A program made the position numbers and the translations under genes. The notes under the pieces were generated by a model. That model was not told the origin of the DNA. It searched no databases and worked only from the letters and a program-made list of their open reading frames with translations. A stretch of 64,000 nucleotides of DNA from an uncultured Leifsonia sp. (lineage in GTDB: Bacteria > Actinomycetota > Actinomycetes > Actinomycetales > Microbacteriaceae). Each line of letters starts with the position of its first letter. Position 1 is the stretch's first letter. Below, piece by piece: positions 6,889 to 14,696 of the stretch. The stretch spans positions 62,001-126,000 of the forward strand of contig NZ_CAMFLC010000005.1 of assembly GCF_945957465.1 (NCBI RefSeq), read 5' to 3'.

Positions 6889-9425
6889 GCGAGCTGACCG
6901 TCCCCGCCACCTCGCTGGTCGTGCTCGTCGGGGTCAGCGGCTCCGGCAAGTCGACGTTCGCGCGCGAGAAGTTCGGCCGGTGGGAGACGCTGTCGAGCGA
7001 CGCCTTCCGCGGGCTCGTTTCGAACGACGAGAACAGCCAGAGCGCGACGGGCGACGCCTTCGACGCGCTGCGATTCGTCGCAGGAACCCGCCTGCGCAAC
7101 GGTCTGCTCACGGTCATCGACGCGACCAATGTGCAGCCCGCCGCACGCCGATCGATGGTGGCTCTGGCCAAGGAGCACGACGTGCTGCCGGTGGCGATCG
7201 TGCTCGACGTGCCAGAGCGCGTCGCGGTCGAGCGCACCGAGGCCCGCGACGACCGTCCTTTCGGCGCGGAGGTCGTCCACCGGCAGGCCAGGCAGCTGCG
7301 CGGCGGTCTGACGAACCTGCGCCGGGAGGGTTTCCGGACGGTGCACGTGCTCCGCGACCAGGAGGAGATCGACGCGGCGACCATCGTCCGCACGCGCCTG
7401 CTGAACGACCGCGCAGACGAGCACGGGCCGTTCGACGTCATCGGCGACGTGCACGGTTGCCGCTCCGAGCTCGAGTCCCTGCTCGTGAGCCTCGGGTACG
7501 ACCTCCGCCGCGACGCGGAGGGACGCCCGATCGACGCGGCGCACCCGGAGGGCCGCCGCGCGCTGTTCCTGGGCGACCTCGTCGACCGCGGGCCGGACAC
7601 CCCCGGCGTCCTGCGGCTGGCGATGGGGATGGTCGGCGCCGGCCACGCCATCGCGGTCCCCGGCAACCACGAGGACAAGCTCGCGCGGGCGCTCCGCGGC
7701 GACAAGGTGACGGTCGCGAACGGCCTGGAGACGTCGCTCGCGCAGCTGGCGGATGAGACGCCGGAGTTCCGCGACCGGGTGCAGGAGTTCTGCCGCGAAC
7801 TGGTCTCGCACCTCGTCCTCGACGGCGGCAGGCTGGTCGTCGCGCACGCAGGTCTGCCCGAGCAGTACCACGGCAGGGCGTCGGGCCGCGTGCGGGCGTT
7901 CGCGCTGTACGGCGACGTGACCGGCGAGAAGGACGAGTACGGCCTCCCGGTGCGTCTCGACTGGGCGCGCGACTACCGAGGATCGGCGACGGTCCTGTAC
8001 GGCCATACGCCGGTGCCGCGTGCCGAGTGGGTCAACAACACGATGTGCCTCGACACCGGATGCGTCTTCGGCGGCGCGCTGACCGCGCTGCGGTACCCCG
8101 AGAACGAGGTCGTGTCGGTTCCGGCCGAGCGGGTCTGGAGCGAGCCGGTGCGCCCCTTCGCGCTCGCCGCGGACACCTCGGCCGACCGGGAGGACGACGT
8201 CCTGCGCATCGAGGACGTGCTGGACACGCCGGTCGTCGAGACGCGCAGCTCCGGGAGGATCCGGTTGCGGCCCGAGTTCGCGCTCGGGGCGCTGGAGACG
8301 ATGAGCCGCTGGGCGGTGGATCCGCGCTGGCTCCTGTATCTGCCTCCGACGATGTCGCCTCCCGCGCCGTCGTCCCGTCCTGGGCTGCTGGAGCACCCGG
8401 ATGAGGCGTTCGGGGCCTACCGCACGAGCGGCGTGACGCGCCTCATCGCCGAGGAGAAGCACATGGGCTCGCGCGCGATCACGCTCGTCACCCGCGACGG
8501 CACCCGGTTCGGGGCGGAGCCCGGCTGGCGCGGCATCGTCCACACGCGCACGGGCCGCCGGTTCTTCCCTGATCGCCACGACGAGGAGCTGTTCCTCTCC
8601 GGTGTGCACGACGCCGTCGCGCGCGCCGGTCTCTGGGACGAGCTGGACACCGACTGGCTGCTGCTCGACGGCGAGATCCTGCCCTGGTCGCTGAAGGCCG
8701 GAGCGCTCATCCGCGAGCAGTACGCCGCCGTCGGTGCGGCGGCGGCGTCCGCGCTGCCCGCTGCGGTCACGGCGCTGGAGCGCGCGGCCGCGCGCGGGCT
8801 CGACGTCGCGGCGGTCCTGCACCGGACCCGCAGGCGGGAGGCCGACGCAGCGCTCTACACCGACGCCTACCGCCGCTACGTGCGCCGCACGAACGGCATC
8901 GACGGCGTGCAGCTCGCACCGTTCCAGGTGCTCGCCGGCGCCGGCGGCGTGTACGCGGAACGGGAGCACGCCTGGCATCTGGCGCTCGCCGACCGGCTGG
9001 TCGAGGCGAACCCGGCGCTGATCCGGGCGACGCGGCACATAGCGGTCGACCTCGACGACACCCGTTCGGTCGACGCGGCGGTCGAGTGGTGGACGGCGCT
9101 GACGGAGGCCGGCGGGGAGGGCATGGTCGTCAAACCCGCGGCCGGTCTGGTGCGCACCGAGCGCGGGCTGGCGCAGCCGGGGATCAAGGTGCGCGGGCGC
9201 GAGTACCTGCGCATCATCTACGGTCCCGACTACACCGAGGAGTCCAGCCTGGAGCGGCTGCGGGAACGCAACGTCGGCCACAAGCGGTCGATGGCGCTGC
9301 GCGAGTACGCCCTGGGTCTCGAGTCGCTCCACCGGTTCGTGGACGGCGAACCGCTCTGGCGGGTGCACGAGGCGGTGTTCGCGGTGCTCGCGATGGAGTC
9401 CGAACCGGTCGACCCGCGGTTGTGA
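6885..9425 (+). CDS. pnkp: Polynucleotide kinase-phosphatase-ligase Pnkp
   Basis: An 846-aa three-domain RNA end-healing and sealing enzyme. The 5' kinase has its P-loop GVSGSGKST at about residues 16-24. The metallophosphoesterase domain shows GDVHG (about 187), GDLVDRG (about 229), GNHE (about 260) and a VVAHAGLP motif. The adenylyltransferase domain carries the nucleotidyl lysine Lys525 in EEKHMGSRA. All three catalytic centres look intact and the length matches characterised Pnkp proteins (about 850 aa). The ligase domain needs Hen1 as partner, and hen1 is directly upstream with an ATGA overlap. No ribotoxin gene is visible nearby. Confidence 0.95.
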   Translation: MSELTVPATSLVVLVGVSGSGKSTFAREKFGRWETLSSDAFRGLVSNDENSQSATGDAFDALRFVAGTRLRNGLLTVIDATNVQPAARRSMVALAKEHDVLPVAIVLDVPERVAVERTEARDDRPFGAEVVHRQARQLRGGLTNLRREGFRTVHVLRDQEEIDAATIVRTRLLNDRADEHGPFDVIGDVHGCRSELESLLVSLGYDLRRDAEGRPIDAAHPEGRRALFLGDLVDRGPDTPGVLRLAMGMVGAGHAIAVPGNHEDKLARALRGDKVTVANGLETSLAQLADETPEFRDRVQEFCRELVSHLVLDGGRLVVAHAGLPEQYHGRASGRVRAFALYGDVTGEKDEYGLPVRLDWARDYRGSATVLYGHTPVPRAEWVNNTMCLDTGCVFGGALTALRYPENEVVSVPAERVWSEPVRPFALAADTSADREDDVLRIEDVLDTPVVETRSSGRIRLRPEFALGALETMSRWAVDPRWLLYLPPTMSPPAPSSRPGLLEHPDEAFGAYRTSGVTRLIAEEKHMGSRAITLVTRDGTRFGAEPGWRGIVHTRTGRRFFPDRHDEELFLSGVHDAVARAGLWDELDTDWLLLDGEILPWSLKAGALIREQYAAVGAAAASALPAAVTALERAAARGLDVAAVLHRTRRREADAALYTDAYRRYVRRTNGIDGVQLAPFQVLAGAGGVYAEREHAWHLALADRLVEANPALIRATRHIAVDLDDTRSVDAAVEWWTALTEAGGEGMVVKPAAGLVRTERGLAQPGIKVRGREYLRIIYGPDYTEESSLERLRERNVGHKRSMALREYALGLESLHRFVDGEPLWRVHEAVFAVLAMESEPVDPRL

Positions 9426-9462
9426 CGGGGCGGGGTCGGCCGCGGCCGTGCGAGCGCGGCGG

Positions 9463-9600
9463 CTAGCCCGGCTCCTCCTCGGATTCCAGCGCCTCGTCGG
9501 CGTCCACGAAGTCGTCGTCCGTCTCGGTGGCCTCCACCGCCTGCGCCGCCTGAGCGCGCGCCTCCGCGTCGGCCTCCCGCTCTCGCTTCTCTCTGCTCAT
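9463..9600 (-). CDS. Small acidic protein, 45 aa
   Basis: A 45-codon reading frame fills most of the space between pnkp and the divergent thioesterase gene. It begins MSREKREREADAEARA and ends DADEALESEEEPG: a basic then strongly acidic, presumably helical peptide. GGGAGA lies about ten bases upstream of the ATG and GGAGG almost touches it. Codon usage is GC3-biased like its neighbours, which supports real coding. I do not recognise a family. The composition suggests a protein-binding or disordered peptide, but that is a guess. Confidence 0.6.
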   Translation of the reverse strand: MSREKREREADAEARAQAAQAVEATETDDDFVDADEALESEEEPG

Positions 9601-9634
9601 GCCTCCAGTCTCTCCCTGCTGTGCTCCCTGCGCC

Positions 9635-9640
9635 TAGGTT
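9635..9640 (+). promoter_or_regulatory. Putative -10 element (TAGGTT) of a leaderless thioesterase transcript
   Basis: TAGGTT ends six bases before the GTG start of the thioesterase gene and no ribosome binding site is present in between. This is typical leaderless spacing. Confidence 0.5.
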
Positions 9641-9646
9641 GGAGTC

Positions 9647-10486
9647 GTGGATGCAGAGCTGATCGCACAGACCGACCCCGACGCGTACTTCGTTCCCCTC
9701 GGTGGCGGGAGGTACGCCCCCACCGCGCACGCGGGCGGCGCCTGGGCCGACGACGAGATGCACTTCAGCCCGCTGGGCGGCCTGATCACGCACGAGATCC
9801 TGCGCTTCGCCGGCGGGTCCGGCGGGTCCGGAGCGGCTGGCGGGGCCGGCGGGTCCGCGCTCCAGCTCGCCCGGATCAGCTTCGACATCCTCGGCTTCCT
9901 CGCCCTCGACGAGGTGGAGGTCGCCGTCCAGACCGTCCGGCCGGGCCGCACGATCGAGCTCGTCGAGGCGACCGTCGTCATCCGCGGGCGCACCGCTGTG
10001 CGGGCGCGGGCCTGGCTGCTGTCGGCGTTCGACACTGCGGAGGTCGCCGGCGGCGCCCCGGAGCCGCTCCCGGCTCCCGAGACCGCCACGCCGTGGTCGA
10101 TGTCGGCCGACTGGATCGGCGGCTACGTCTCCTCGCTCGACTCGCGCGCGGTCCGGCCGCCGCAGGCCGGGCGCGGAACGGCGTGGCTGTCGACGCACTG
10201 CGCCCTCGTGGAGGGCGAGGAGGTCGACCCGGTCGCCGCCTGGATCACGCTCGTCGACACCGCCAACGGCGTGGCCGTGCGCGAGCATCCGACCCGGTGG
10301 ATGTTCCCGAACGTCGACCTGACCATCCACTTGCACCGCGCGCCGAGCGGAGGCTGGCTGGGGCTCGACACCGAGGTCGTGTTCGGCGCCAGCGGCCTGG
10401 GCGTCACGCGGTCGGTCCTCCACGACCGCGACGGCGCCGTCGGCTTCGCCGAGCAGGCGCTCACGGTGCGACGGCTGAACGAGTAG
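9647..10486 (+). CDS. Acyl-CoA thioesterase-like (double hotdog) protein
   Basis: A 279-aa protein starting at GTG. The pattern of an N-terminal half with FSPLGGLITHEILRFA and FDILGFLALDEVEV and a C-terminal half ending in VHDRDGAVGFAEQALTVRR-like sequence matches the TesB-related thioesterase family of actinobacteria, built as two fused hotdog folds. It would hydrolyse acyl-CoA thioesters in the cytosol; the chain length is unknown. A Gly/Ser/Ala-rich stretch at about 58-72 (GGSGGSGAAGGAGGS) is a flexible insertion. It is a single-gene unit. Confidence 0.75.
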   Translation: MDAELIAQTDPDAYFVPLGGGRYAPTAHAGGAWADDEMHFSPLGGLITHEILRFAGGSGGSGAAGGAGGSALQLARISFDILGFLALDEVEVAVQTVRPGRTIELVEATVVIRGRTAVRARAWLLSAFDTAEVAGGAPEPLPAPETATPWSMSADWIGGYVSSLDSRAVRPPQAGRGTAWLSTHCALVEGEEVDPVAAWITLVDTANGVAVREHPTRWMFPNVDLTIHLHRAPSGGWLGLDTEVVFGASGLGVTRSVLHDRDGAVGFAEQALTVRRLNE

Positions 10487-10506
10487 CCGAGCGGTCGGAA
10501 GGGGTA

Positions 10507-10557
10507 TTGACGACTCACTTGTTTTTTGCAAGTATGGGCTCGTTCACACACGAGCCC
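10507..10557 (+). promoter_or_regulatory. Promoter/operator region of the VOC-HxlR unit
   Basis: TTGACG (10507-10512) is a good -35 candidate. Just downstream lies an inverted repeat, ACTTG-N7-CAAGT (10517-10533), which would sit in the spacer or -10 region and is the kind of site an HxlR-type winged-helix dimer binds. A second inverted repeat, GGGCTCG-N8-CGAGCCC (10536-10557), follows directly before the GAGGGGG ribosome binding site. The HxlR-type regulator encoded by the second gene of the unit is the obvious candidate to bind here. Confidence 0.5.
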
Positions 10558-10571
10558 TGAGGGGGATCACC

Positions 10572-11006
10572 ATGACCACGATGTTCGTCAACCTGCCGGT
10601 GACCGATCTGGAGCGCGCGAAGGCGTTCTACTCGGCGGTCGGCTTCACCATCAACCCGCTCTTCACCGACCACAACGCCGCGTGCGTAGTGGTGGAAGAG
10701 GACCACAACTACTTCATGATCGTCACGCGCGAGTTCTACCAGACGTTCAGCGACCTCCCGGTCGGCGAGCCGTCCAAGTACGTGTCCGCGTCGACGTCGC
10801 TCATGCTCGACAGCCGCGAGGCCGTCGACGCCACCATCGCCGACGGCCTTGCCGCGGGCGGCACCGAGACCAAGGAACCGGCCGACTACGGGTTCATGTA
10901 CCAGCGCCAGCTGACCGACCCCGACGGCAACGTCCTCGAGTTCGGCTGGATGGACCCGGTCGCCGCGGCCAAGGGCCCGGAGGCCTACTTCAGCCAGCAG
11001 GCCTGA
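10572..11006 (+). CDS. VOC-family (glyoxalase/bleomycin resistance) protein
   Basis: A 144-aa cytosolic protein of the vicinal-oxygen-chelate fold. It starts MTTMFVNLPVTDLERAKAFY and ends its second module with QLTDPDGNVLEFGWMD, the usual layout of lactoylglutathione-lyase-like proteins of this short subgroup. The Glu in NVLEFGW is the expected metal ligand or ligand equivalent. The start has a strong site (GAGGGGG, five bases upstream). The HxlR-type regulator gene begins five bases after its stop, so the two form one unit, probably an autoregulated detoxification pair. Confidence 0.85.
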   Translation: MTTMFVNLPVTDLERAKAFYSAVGFTINPLFTDHNAACVVVEEDHNYFMIVTREFYQTFSDLPVGEPSKYVSASTSLMLDSREAVDATIADGLAAGGTETKEPADYGFMYQRQLTDPDGNVLEFGWMDPVAAAKGPEAYFSQQA

Positions 11007-11011
11007 GGCCC

Positions 11012-11653
11012 ATGGTCGCGCGCGACTACGGGCAGTACGACGGCATCACGCGCGGCCTGGAGCTGGTCGGGGAGCGCTGGGCTCTGCTCATCGTCCGTGA
11101 TCTCCTCGTCGGGCCGCGCCGCTACGGTGAACTCGCTGCGGGTCTTCCCCGCATCCCGAGCAACATCCTGGCGGCGCGGCTCAAAGAGCTGCAGGCGGCC
11201 GGCATCATCCGCCGGGCGCCGCGCTCGCGCATCATCCTGTACGAGCTGACGCCGTACGGCCGCGAGCTCGAGCCGATCGTGCTCGCTCTCGGCGCCTGGG
11301 GGTTCAAAGCGATGGAGGATCCGCGGGACGAGCAGATCGTCACCCCGGACTCGATGGCGATCTCGCTCCGCACCGCGTTCCAGCCGCAGGTTGCCGCCGC
11401 ACTGCCGGCGACGGCGTACGGCGCACGTTTCGGGGAGGGCGGCCTCCTCATCCGCGTGGAGGGCCCGACGCTGGCGGTGACCCGCGGCGACGGCCCGGTC
11501 GACCTCGCCTTCGCGAGCGGACCCGGGCTGCACCGGCTCATCTCCGGGGAGCTCGCCCCGGCGCGCGCCATCGAGACCGGCGTCGTGGAGGTGCTCCGCG
11601 GCCCGGGCGACCTCCTGACGCGTTTCGCCAGCACCTTCCACCTCGCCGCCTGA
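11012..11653 (+). CDS. HxlR-family winged-helix transcriptional regulator
   Basis: A 213-aa protein. Residues 5-95 form an HxlR-type winged helix: LVGERWALLIVRDLLVGPRR, then FAELAAGLP-like and ILAARLKELQAAGIIRR. The C-terminal half (about 110-213) resembles the SCP2-like extension found on one actinobacterial HxlR subgroup and may bind a lipophilic ligand. It is co-transcribed with the VOC protein, and an inverted repeat in the promoter is a plausible operator. HxlR proteins usually respond to aldehydes, quinones or oxidants. Confidence 0.85.
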   Translation: MVARDYGQYDGITRGLELVGERWALLIVRDLLVGPRRYGELAAGLPRIPSNILAARLKELQAAGIIRRAPRSRIILYELTPYGRELEPIVLALGAWGFKAMEDPRDEQIVTPDSMAISLRTAFQPQVAAALPATAYGARFGEGGLLIRVEGPTLAVTRGDGPVDLAFASGPGLHRLISGELAPARAIETGVVEVLRGPGDLLTRFASTFHLAA

Positions 11654-11666
11654 CGCGTCCCTCCGG

Positions 11667-11732
11667 CCGAAGGGCGCCCAAACGCCCCTAAAGCGCTCCC
11701 GAAAGGGCCTCTACTCGCCCCTCGGCGGCCCT
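11667..11732. repeat. Dispersed palindromic repeat, degenerate copy
   Basis: The gap between the convergent HxlR and reductase genes carries GGCCGAAGGGCGCCCAAACG followed by CCCCTAAAGCG and, further on, CGCCCCTCGGCGGCC. It is a diverged single copy of the element seen in the array at 3165-3660. It probably folds as a hairpin and could terminate both genes. Confidence 0.7.
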
Positions 11733-12269
11733 TCAGTGGAGGATGCGGTAGTCCACGAGGAGGTGGCCGGTCGCGGAGGTGACCGTTCGGAGCGTCTCCA
11801 GGCGCATCGCCGGGAGATCGTCGAGCAGCCTCCGGCCGACGCCGGCCACCCGCGGCGCGATCACGAGCCGGAGCTCGTCGACGACACCGGCGGCCAAGAG
11901 CGTCCGCGCGACCGTGATGCTCGCGTGCACTCCGATGTCGCCGCCGTCGCCCTCCATGAGGCGCCGCGCGAAAGCGACCGGGTCGCCGTCGACGGCCGCA
12001 GCGTTCGTCCAGCCCCCGTCGAGGGGCGACGAGGTCACGACGTGCTTCTCGACGGTGTTGATGAACGAGGCGAACGGCTCGATCGCGGCCGTCGGCCAGA
12101 ACCGCGACCACTCGTCGTAGCTGCGCCGGCCGAGGATCACCGCATCCTGCGACGCGATCACCGCGCCGAGCTCCGCGTCCATCGCGTCATCCCAGTCGGT
12201 GATGAACTCGTCCGGATCCTCCGCCACCCCGTCGAGCGAGAGCAGCTCGTACACCACGATCTTGCGCAT
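11733..12269 (-). CDS. Dihydrofolate reductase family protein (RibD C-terminal domain)
   Basis: A 178-aa protein beginning MRKIVVYELLSLDGVAEDPD. I chose this ATG because AGGAGG lies eight bases upstream. The fold is that of RibD reductase: an N-terminal strand with SLDG, ILGRRSYDEW in the middle, and VHASITVARTLLAAGVVDEL near the C-terminus. Stand-alone proteins of this family are NADPH-dependent reductases of uncertain substrate and are common in actinobacteria. It appears monocistronic. Confidence 0.85.
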   Translation of the reverse strand: MRKIVVYELLSLDGVAEDPDEFITDWDDAMDAELGAVIASQDAVILGRRSYDEWSRFWPTAAIEPFASFINTVEKHVVTSSPLDGGWTNAAAVDGDPVAFARRLMEGDGGDIGVHASITVARTLLAAGVVDELRLVIAPRVAGVGRRLLDDLPAMRLETLRTVTSATGHLLVDYRILH

Positions 12270-12347
12270 GCGAGGCACCTCCTGGGCCTCACGCTAGTCC
12301 GCTGTGGATGACGTGGCCTGGAGGCTTCCCTGTACAGAACAGGAAAC

Positions 12348-12397
12348 GCGCCCGCCGATCTCCTCTCAGGTGGCGCCTTAGAGGAGATCGCGGGCGC
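12348..12397 (-). terminator. Stem-loop downstream of the chitin-binding pseudogene
   Basis: GCGCCCGCCGATCTCCTCT (12348-12366) pairs with AGAGGAGATCGCGGGCGC (12380-12397) with one bulged base, giving an 18-bp stem and a 13-nt loop. It starts about 20 bp beyond the original stop codon (12417-12419) of the minus-strand pseudogene. The broken frame now reads through it. Confidence 0.75.
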
Positions 12398-12416
12398 GTC
12401 TCGCGCGGGTTCCGTT

Positions 12417-13344
12417 TTAGGAGAGGAGTTTCCAGGCGCTGTTTTGGGTGCGGGGGGGGCGTGCCGGTTGAATACCACTGGGCCTGGTACGTGTGGCCCT
12501 GGTAGGTGACCTTCTCGCCGCCGGTGTAGACGGTGGCGCTGCTCCAGGCGGGGATGCCGCCCGGCGTGCTCGGCGTCACGATCTCGCTCCACGGACCGCC
12601 GGCGACACCCGGGGTGGTGCCGCGCGTGTACCAGAGGGCCGTGAACACGCGGTTCTGGTAGACCACCACGTCGCCCGTGTTGAAAGGGCGGGTGACCGTC
12701 CACAGCGTGTGCCCGTCGGCGGCGATCGCGAGCTGGGACCACGCGCCGTTCTTCTTCGACCCGGGAGCCTCGCCCGAGGTGTACCAGAGCGCCTGGTAGA
12801 CGGAGCCGTCGTAACTCACCGAGTCGCCGCTGAAGTAGACCTTCTTCGAGTCCCACGCGACCGGCTTCGGCACGCCCTGCGAGCCGAGGCGGAGGTCGCA
12901 GTCGACCCGGCCGCTGTAGAGCGCGTGGCCCTCGGTGGCGCTGCCGGTGCCCGTGCCGTAGATGCCGTCGTCGGACCAGACGGCTTCCTTCGTGCCGTCG
13001 ACGCAGGTCGAGTTCGGCGCCAGGGCGAAGCCCTCCAGGTTGTCGACAGGGAGGCCGGCGGGCTTGCTGTAGGCGACGTCGGGGACGATCGCGCCGGTCG
13101 TATCCACCTTCAGCAGGGTCGAGACGACGCCGCAGGTGTTGTCGCACAGAGCCCAGATCCGCTGGGTGTCGGCGTCGAACTGCACGTCCATGACGTGGCC
13201 CATGCCGGTGTCGACCACGGCGACGCGGTGGAAGGAGTGGTCGCCGTTGAGCGCGTAGGCGTACAGCTTGCCGTCGTTCTCCAGCGCCGCGAAGTAGAGG
13301 CCGGAGGCGTGCTGCGCGCCCTTATCCGCGCGGAATGAGGGCCG
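12417..13344 (-). pseudogene. Secreted chitin-binding (CBM5/12-like) protein, 5'-truncated and frameshifted
   Basis: The frame is open up to a TAA at 13345-13347 and reads as protein right after it (DKGAQHASGLYFAALENDGK), but there is no signal peptide and no credible start, so the N-terminus is missing. The first part resembles secreted proteins with phytase-like or beta-propeller folds (WALCDNTCGVVSTLLKVDTT, DNLEGFALAP). Three C-terminal repeats of about 50-60 residues have the aromatic pattern of chitin-binding modules (VYFSGDSVSYDGSVYQALWY; VYTGGEKVTYQGHTYQAQWY). In the last one a run of eight G (12452-12459 on the plus strand) shifts the frame; with one base fewer the protein ends ...TQNSAWKLLS-stop at 12417. 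Confidence 0.8.
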
Positions 13345-13438
13345 TTACGCGCCGACCGCAGCAGCTAGCCGCCGGCGACGGAATCCGGTTCTATGGAGGC
13401 GGACCTCGATGGAGGCCGACCCGACCGAGAGGACTCCC

Positions 13439-13762
13439 ATGACCGACAGCCCCGTCGTCGCCTTCGACCTGCTCACCACCCAGCTGCTCAACGACCCCGA
13501 CCTCGACGTGTCGCTGACCGCGACCGGCCTCCACGTGCGCGGCCGGCTCTTCGCCTACGTCGACGCGGGCTCGCTCGTGGTCGACCTGCCGGAGGCACGT
13601 GCTGCCGACCTGGTCGGCCGGGACGTCGCCGCGCCGGTCGCCGCCGGTCGCGCCGAGCCGAAGGGCGCCTGGGTGTCGATCGACGATTCCGACGACTGGC
13701 CGGAGCTCGCCGCCGAGGCGCACCAGTTCGTCGGCGAGCCCGCTGTCGGCAAGGACTCCTGA
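13439..13762 (+). CDS. Small protein with TfoX N-terminal-domain-like pattern
   Basis: A 107-aa protein starting MTDSPVVAFDLL; GAGAGGAC lies seven bases upstream of this ATG. The pattern GRLFAYVDAGSLVVDLPEAR, then AADLVGRD, then GAWVSIDDSDDW with a C-terminal helix EAHQFVG is reminiscent of the TfoX N-terminal/YjbR-like fold, which is widespread in actinobacteria as stand-alone small cytosolic proteins of unknown role. The match is by pattern only. The gene lies alone, divergent from the pseudogene. Confidence 0.65.
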   Translation: MTDSPVVAFDLLTTQLLNDPDLDVSLTATGLHVRGRLFAYVDAGSLVVDLPEARAADLVGRDVAAPVAAGRAEPKGAWVSIDDSDDWPELAAEAHQFVGEPAVGKDS

Positions 13763-14160
13763 GCCTGCCCGCCCGCCCGCCCGCGCGTGCGCGAGGGGCG
13801 GCCGAAGGGCGCCCACACGCCTCTTCCCGCGGGTTTTGAGGGCCGTAAGGCGCCCTTGGGCGCCCCCTCAGCGCCCCTCAGCGCCCCCTCAGCGCAGGCA
13901 GCGCGATCGGGTCGGGCGCGAAGCCGGCCTCCTGTCGCAGCCGCGCGCCTCGACATCGACGAGCGCTCGGCCGAGGGACCGCGGAACGCATCCGGCTGCG
14001 GCTCGGCTTCCGCTCCCGCGCGCAGATCGCCGCCTGGTGCGCGGCTCAGGGCGATCGGTCTGCGTCGGCGGAGTGAGGCACCGGCTATGGGAGGTGCCGC
14101 GAAGTGAGGTGGTTCCCCGCCTGCGGCGCCTGTTGCCTGTGACGCCCTACGCCGGTTCGA
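13763..14160. other. Intergenic region with a degenerate palindromic repeat and possible coding debris
   Basis: This roughly 400-bp gap has no gene I can support. At 13798-13860 it carries a diverged copy of the dispersed palindrome (GGCCGAAGGGCGCCCACACG). From about 13880 to 14070 it looks like protein-coding debris. One minus-strand frame reads ARLRQEAGFAPDPIALPALR then stop. One plus-strand frame reads ERIRLRLGFRSRAQIAAWC before a stop. Neither has a start, so both may be remnants of deleted genes. Confidence 0.45.
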
Positions 14161-14565
14161 TCAGCCCTGTGCCACCTGCGCCCGCCGCCGCAGCGTCACG
14201 CCGGACGTGATCGCCAGCACCACGATCCCGATCGCCTCGACGACCACGGTCTCGGGCACGAGGGTGAAGCTCCACACCTCGGTGATGCCGAACAGGCCGA
14301 CCGTGAGGGCGAGCAGCAGGGCCGCGAGGCTCGCGATCAGGAAGAGCAGCGACAGGATGGTGGCGATGCGCAGCCAGGTGCCCCGCAGTACCAGCATGCC
14401 GACCGCGAGGACGATTCCGGCGATGCCGTTGAGCACGAACAGCGTGCCGAGCAGTCCGCCGACGCCGTCGAAGATGAGGAACAAGTGGATGGCGCCCGTC
14501 AGGGCGAGGACGATCGCACTGAGGATGCGCAGGGCCCACACGGGACCCTGTCTGGCTTCGGTCAT
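14161..14565 (-). CDS. Small four-helix membrane protein of unknown function
   Basis: A 134-aa integral membrane protein with four hydrophobic segments at about residues 12-32, 37-58, 65-90 and 105-125. It starts MTEARQGPVWALRILSAIVL and ends in a short basic tail (RRRAQVAQG). I recognise no catalytic motif; it resembles DUF-type actinobacterial membrane proteins. It is divergent from the MFS transporter gene and shares a 131-bp intergenic region with it. Confidence 0.75.
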   Translation of the reverse strand: MTEARQGPVWALRILSAIVLALTGAIHLFLIFDGVGGLLGTLFVLNGIAGIVLAVGMLVLRGTWLRIATILSLLFLIASLAALLLALTVGLFGITEVWSFTLVPETVVVEAIGIVVLAITSGVTLRRRAQVAQG

Positions 14566-14683
14566 GGTGCTACCCGCTTCCGGTCCGGGCCTTGCGGGGC
14601 GAAGGCCTCATCGGGAACACGAACGAGCATCAGGATAGGTTCAATCGCGTCACGGCGGCGAGGGGCGCGTCGCCGACCAGGGC

Positions 14684-14689
14684 TAGCAT
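14684..14689 (+). promoter_or_regulatory. Putative -10 element (TAGCAT) of a leaderless MFS transcript
   Basis: TAGCAT is followed by seven bases and then the ATG of the MFS gene. No Shine-Dalgarno sequence is present. Confidence 0.5.
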
Positions 14690-14696
14690 CGCAACC

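Noticed and set aside
13391-13956. Open frames across the TfoX-like gene and the repeat region on both strands
   Set aside because: They span palindromic repeat sequence and read as Arg/Gly/Pro-rich; no start sites or homologous pattern.
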